DNA of 64,000 nt. Origin: Sequoia sempervirens (lineage: Eukaryota > Streptophyta > Pinopsida > Cupressales > Cupressaceae). Both the position numbers and the translations under genes were made by a program. This document shows positions 60,250-64,000 of the stretch, one piece after another. The notes below the pieces were generated by a model that searched no databases, was not told the DNA's origin, and saw only the letters and a program-made list of their open reading frames with translations. The stretch is taken from contig VDFB02262709.1 of NCBI GenBank assembly GCA_007258455.2, positions 1-64,000 on the forward strand, written 5' to 3'. Every line of letters starts with the position of its first letter. The stretch's first letter is position 1.

Positions 60250-62620
60250 ATAGCCAATTAGGGTGAAAAAACACTAATTTTCAAGCTTAAAAAGGCTTTG
60301 AGGGGTCACTTTCAATTCATTTTCACACACAACCACCTAGCCACCTTGAGATTTGAGCTCTAACCTCCTGATGATATGGCGCAATGACAGCTTCCGATGC
60401 ACAATCTCTGACCGAGTCCAGATGTTCCAGCGGCCACCTGACATTGGGGCACTAATAAGTGATCCTTCCTTGAGCTTTATTTTTTGCTTTTAATGCTCAT
60501 TTAATGCATTTAAAGCTAGCCCTTCTGTAGCAGTGCTATATAGCGCTGCTCAGAAATCAAATTGTGTTGCTTGGTGTCAAATTGAGCCGCGACAGTGGAG
60601 TTTGGAGTTTGAAAATAAACTCCAAACTCTGACGCTGAGCTCGTGGCCGGCGAGGTGATTTCTAAATTGCAACATGGTGGTCCTTTTTATTTTCAAATTG
60701 TGCCCCTAGGAAGGAAAGTGCACTCCGACGGTGCGCTTTTGGCCTTTTGTGCCCTGGCGTTGGAGTTTGATTAAAAACCAAACTACGACGCCTTCACGGA
60801 TTGTGACGTTGGAGAGGTTTCTTGGATGCTTGACAAAGAATTTTTCAAAATTTTAACATGATGACCCTTCTGATGTAGGATGTGGCGAGGGGAGCTCTAC
60901 TCCTAAGAGCCGCAGTGCGGACTGGTGGCCGAATCGGGGATGGAGCTTCACGGGACGTAAGGACTGTAATTTGCATCACCTATGCGGCGCAGTTCACCCA
61001 CCTAGGGATGATTTTAAGCTTGTGAGAGATGGCACAAGCGAGACTTCTTCGTTCCACCTTCCCACTAAGCCCGAGGCCATGGTCACCTTGGAGACATTTG
61101 GTATCTTGAGATTCTTGATTCATGGTTAATGGCGTCATTTTGATATGGATGAGAGATATGCGCCATAGAGTCACCACCACATGGGACATCGTTATTTCGC
61201 GAGGGGTAGATCAATCTCGAGCATCACGGGGCCATAGCGCCTCCCTTCCCTCTTGGTTGTTGCATTCATTATTTCGAGGTCTGATTGCCCTAGACCGATG
61301 AGAGTGATATATTTCAATCCTAGTTGGGGACTCTGTACGGGAGCACATGGTTAGTGAAAGACGGTCCATTTTGTAGGGGGCGATTCTTCTTGCATCCTTG
61401 TACATAGATCTTCCGCAGTATGTCTACATGGATGACAAAGCACTGAGCGAGAATGACTCTCCTCCATGTAGGCGTGGGAGCACATTGCAGTTCTTCGGCC
61501 ATGATTTGTTACAGTTCTAATGGGGCCTGATGATCCCCTCATATGGCGCTACAGAGGCGGTGTGTCCTTCACACACACAGGCGAGAATGGGATTCCCTAC
61601 TAGAGGAGGGTCCTAGACGAGATGCAGGTATTCACATGGTGTTTGTACCTTGGTCGGCCCGGATGGGCCGACGATGCACATCAGGTTTTCTACACCTGCC
61701 AGGACTGCTTCATGCAGGGGTGAGAGCATACTATGATAGAGAGATATCTACCCGGGTGCATACAACATTAGTTTGGTGAGCCCTAGAATTGGCCCAATGA
61801 TGATTATGTGGATGTCTTTGCCTGCACCATGTCACAAGTTTTATGGGGTGATACATTCCTACCTCAGAGGCCGTTGGCAGTTTTAGACAGTTAGTGGCTT
61901 GAACATGGGCCTACGATCAGGGGCCTATAGATCTAGGTGTGACACAGGCATACAAGGATTGGTTCTGACCTCCCCTACCTTTGATGATTCCAGGATCAGT
62001 CCTCAATCGACGAAGGGTGAGAGGCAGAGAGGGATGATGAGGACAAAGGGATGGTGCACAACATGACCAGCCGACTGGGCCTCCAATTCAGCCAGGTCAG
62101 ACAGATGTACTAATGCAGGATCAGGAGCAGGTGCCGCTAGGTGTACCACCACAGGCTAAGGATCAGACTCAAGTACAGCTCCAATGAGCATAGCCAGCAG
62201 TGCAGCCAATAGGGCAAGTGGATCCTCGAGATACATTGATTACGCAGCTACAGGCCCAGGTGCAGACTTTGACAGGGGAGAGAGATTAGGCTAGGACTGA
62301 GAGAGATCAGGCCATATTGCAGAGACAAGCCACAGAGTTACAGGTAGCTATAGAGCTAGGCCAAAGACAACAGTTGGAGAGCATGGCAGCCTTCTCCTCT
62401 CAGGGTATAGTGTCCATTCGGTCTTACACGGAGGCTATCTGAGAGGCCGAGTATTATCATATGCATTATCACAAGGCCATTCCTAGAGTAGCACGGGTCC
62501 CAGAGTATTCACAGTGAACCAGCCACAGACCAGTAGAGGGTCATGGTGACAGGGGCGAGGGTAGCATACAGAGGGGGTAAGCATCCTTTTGCTCGGGATG
62601 ACACCATTTTTTGTGCCGTA
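60250..62620 (+). pseudogene. Antisense coding remnant within LTR element
   Basis: A GC-richer segment on the strand opposite to the element. The clearest frame (about 61980-62560) reads PTGPPIQPGQTDVLMQDQEQ, a Pro/Gln-rich linker, then TLITQLQAQVQTLTGERD and ERDQAILQRQATELQVAIEL, a strong heptad coiled coil, with only a few stops. Upstream text such as ETFGILRFLIHG and YKDWF is less certain. Additional antisense ORFs between pol and the 3' LTR are known in the Tat/Ogre-Grande lineage of Ty3/gypsy, some of them related to the plant mobile domain; position and orientation here fit that, but I could not confirm the domain. Confidence 0.4.
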
Positions 62621-62689
62621 TGGGCTGCTTTTTGATAGCCCGATGGGCTTTTTTGTATTGATTGGCATACATGTACAGTGATCTGATTA

Positions 62690-63710
62690 TTTTTTACTAT
62701 GATAGTTACTTGATGATGATATATATATGAGACGATGATGATTTTGATATGATGTGATGTGATGTGTATCATTTATTTATGCATGTATGGATGATTCTAT
62801 TTCTATATGTTGTGTAATGATGTTTATGATGTTATATGATGTATTTATGGATGCATTTATTTCCTATGATATATGCATTATGTAATGATCATGACTAACA
62901 TATCTATATTATGTCGTTGACTTATGATAGGCAGATGTATTTATGTGATGCATAATGATGTTGCAATCTATATGATGATTTGAAATGATATGATATGTTA
63001 TATGGAATATGCAAAATGATACGAAAATGATCTATGGTGTATGTGCAAAATGATGTGAATCATGTTTATATATGAAATGATTTATGGATGAATGCACGCT
63101 TTGTATGTAATGGATTTTTGTGTGCTCCTATTTATTCTTATAATGATGTGGAATGATTTATGCAATGACATGATGCTATTTATGAGATGATATGGATGAT
63201 TAATGGATGGTATTGTAAATGCAATGGTCGTGTTTTATATGATATGATGCAAATGAGATGGTTTTCTAATATGCTTAGAATAAAAAATCTATATTATCCT
63301 AAACATGTTAAATGATAATGTAATGTATGTGATGCATTTACTGTGATGTGATGAAATGAAATGATATGTTAATGCAAAGTGGTATGAGGGTGCATTATGC
63401 AACATGAACGTAATGTGTGAGATGGCTTCATAATGTTATGCGAGTATGTATGCAATGGATTATCTAGAATGCTTATGTATTTATTATGTATGATTATGCA
63501 CTAGGGGATGATGGTTATGAAATGTTTATGCAAATGAATGTTATGCAATGGTTGATGGAAAATGCTTATAATACTATGTTTAGATGATGATGAAAATGCG
63601 ATGCATATGTTTCCTATATGATATGTTGATGCAATATGCTAATGATTTATGGATGCATGATCGATGATGACGACAACAATGATGATGATGAACTGTCATA
63701 GTATCTTGTT
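62690..63710. repeat. ATGATG/TATGATG-rich low-complexity kilobase
   Basis: About 1 kb dominated by ATGATGTGATG, TATGATATGATG and AATGATGTGAAT-like phrases without a fixed period. It is nearly absent from the complete relative, where only a short GATGATGATGATG tract remains at 37276-37300. Confidence 0.7.
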
Positions 63711-64000
63711 AGCGCGAGAAGCAAAAAAGGATGAAAGAGAAGAAGTCATTTCAACGAGACACAAGAGATGATGAAAATGCAAATGATGATGATTACTTGC
63801 CAAGGAGTTGGGATTTTCAAAGGGCCAATTTCCTTATGTTTGATGCCACACGTGGTATGATGCATCAAGGTATAGAAAACTAGGATGGCGTTGTACCTAG
63901 TGTGATGGACTTTGACTCGACAAACAGATAGGAGTATTCTTGTTCACACCTGACATATGAAAACCTTGATAGGATGCACTTCAAAAGTTTCAAACACCTT

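Larger units (their letters stand above)
58646..64000 (-). mobile_element. LTR retrotransposon, 3' part, runs off window
   Basis: The LTR at 58646-59938 is followed by a polypurine tract and about 4 kb of interior. The segment just inside the LTR (TTGCGTTGGTTCAAAGAATAA) and the last 220 bases of the window match the complete element at 35613-46054, so this is a relative of it, with roughly 3.4 kb more between these anchors. Gag and Pol, if present, lie beyond the window. Confidence 0.85.

Noticed and set aside
61211..61542. Minus frames of 60-64 codons, Arg-rich
   Set aside because: Overlapping frames opposite to the antisense coding remnant; GC-rich composition explains the lack of stops.

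Overview
This window looks like intergenic heterochromatin from a land plant with a large, repeat-rich nuclear genome. The evidence is chromodomain Ty3/gypsy, Copia-type, hAT, CACTA and plant L1-type LINE sequence, long LTRs, degenerate CCCTAAA/CCCTCAA telomere-like repeats and nested, mutation-riddled insertions. A gymnosperm-like genome would fit, but the sequence alone does not prove it. I see no intact conventional host gene; one 99-codon ORF (24295-24594) is the only plausible small open frame not tied to a transposon.

Layout. 1-962: 5' end of a minus-strand Copia-type LTR element cut by the window edge. 963-4300: non-coding, with a 127-bp tandem duplication. 4378-4893 and 11278-12930: two halves of one hAT transposase pseudogene, separated by an insertion (4894-11272) that contains a 2.3-kb cluster of GACAGT/ACTGTC motifs and a nested solo LTR (9057-11011). 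13704-22260: a second LTR of the same long-LTR family, opposite orientation, split by a complete minus-strand chromovirus (13971-20450). 22261-27813: non-coding with a dead LINE tail, several tandem duplications and the 99-codon ORF. 27917-34161: near full-length L1-type LINE, inserted in a 13-bp minisatellite; both ORFs keep their frame over 5.7 kb but carry 16 stop codons, 13 of them TAG. 34162-35612: minisatellite and microsatellites. 35613-46054: complete minus-strand LTR element with perfect ACACA target duplication; it has a Gag-like Asn/Gln/Pro-rich frame but no reverse transcriptase or integrase. 46263-58645: most of a large CACTA element: terminus, 12-bp subterminal array, about 1 kb of telomere-like repeats, subterminal repeats, an unidentified plus-strand companion gene (48825-52290), a 520-bp tandem duplication, a decayed minus-strand TNP2/DUF4218/DUF4216 transposase, and a SET-like fragment. 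58646-64000: a third LTR of the 35613-46054 family plus its internal region, inserted in the SET-like fragment and running off the window; it has about 3.4 kb, including a plus-strand (antisense) coding remnant, that the complete copy lacks.

The genes form no pathway. The window is a stratigraphy of insertions: hAT before its insert before the solo LTR; the long LTR before the chromovirus; CACTA before the third LTR element. The most unusual parts are the CACTA composite, with telomere-like DNA, an unknown companion gene and a SET-like fragment, and the LINE, whose decay is almost purely of stop codons one C-to-T or G-to-A step from a sense codon.
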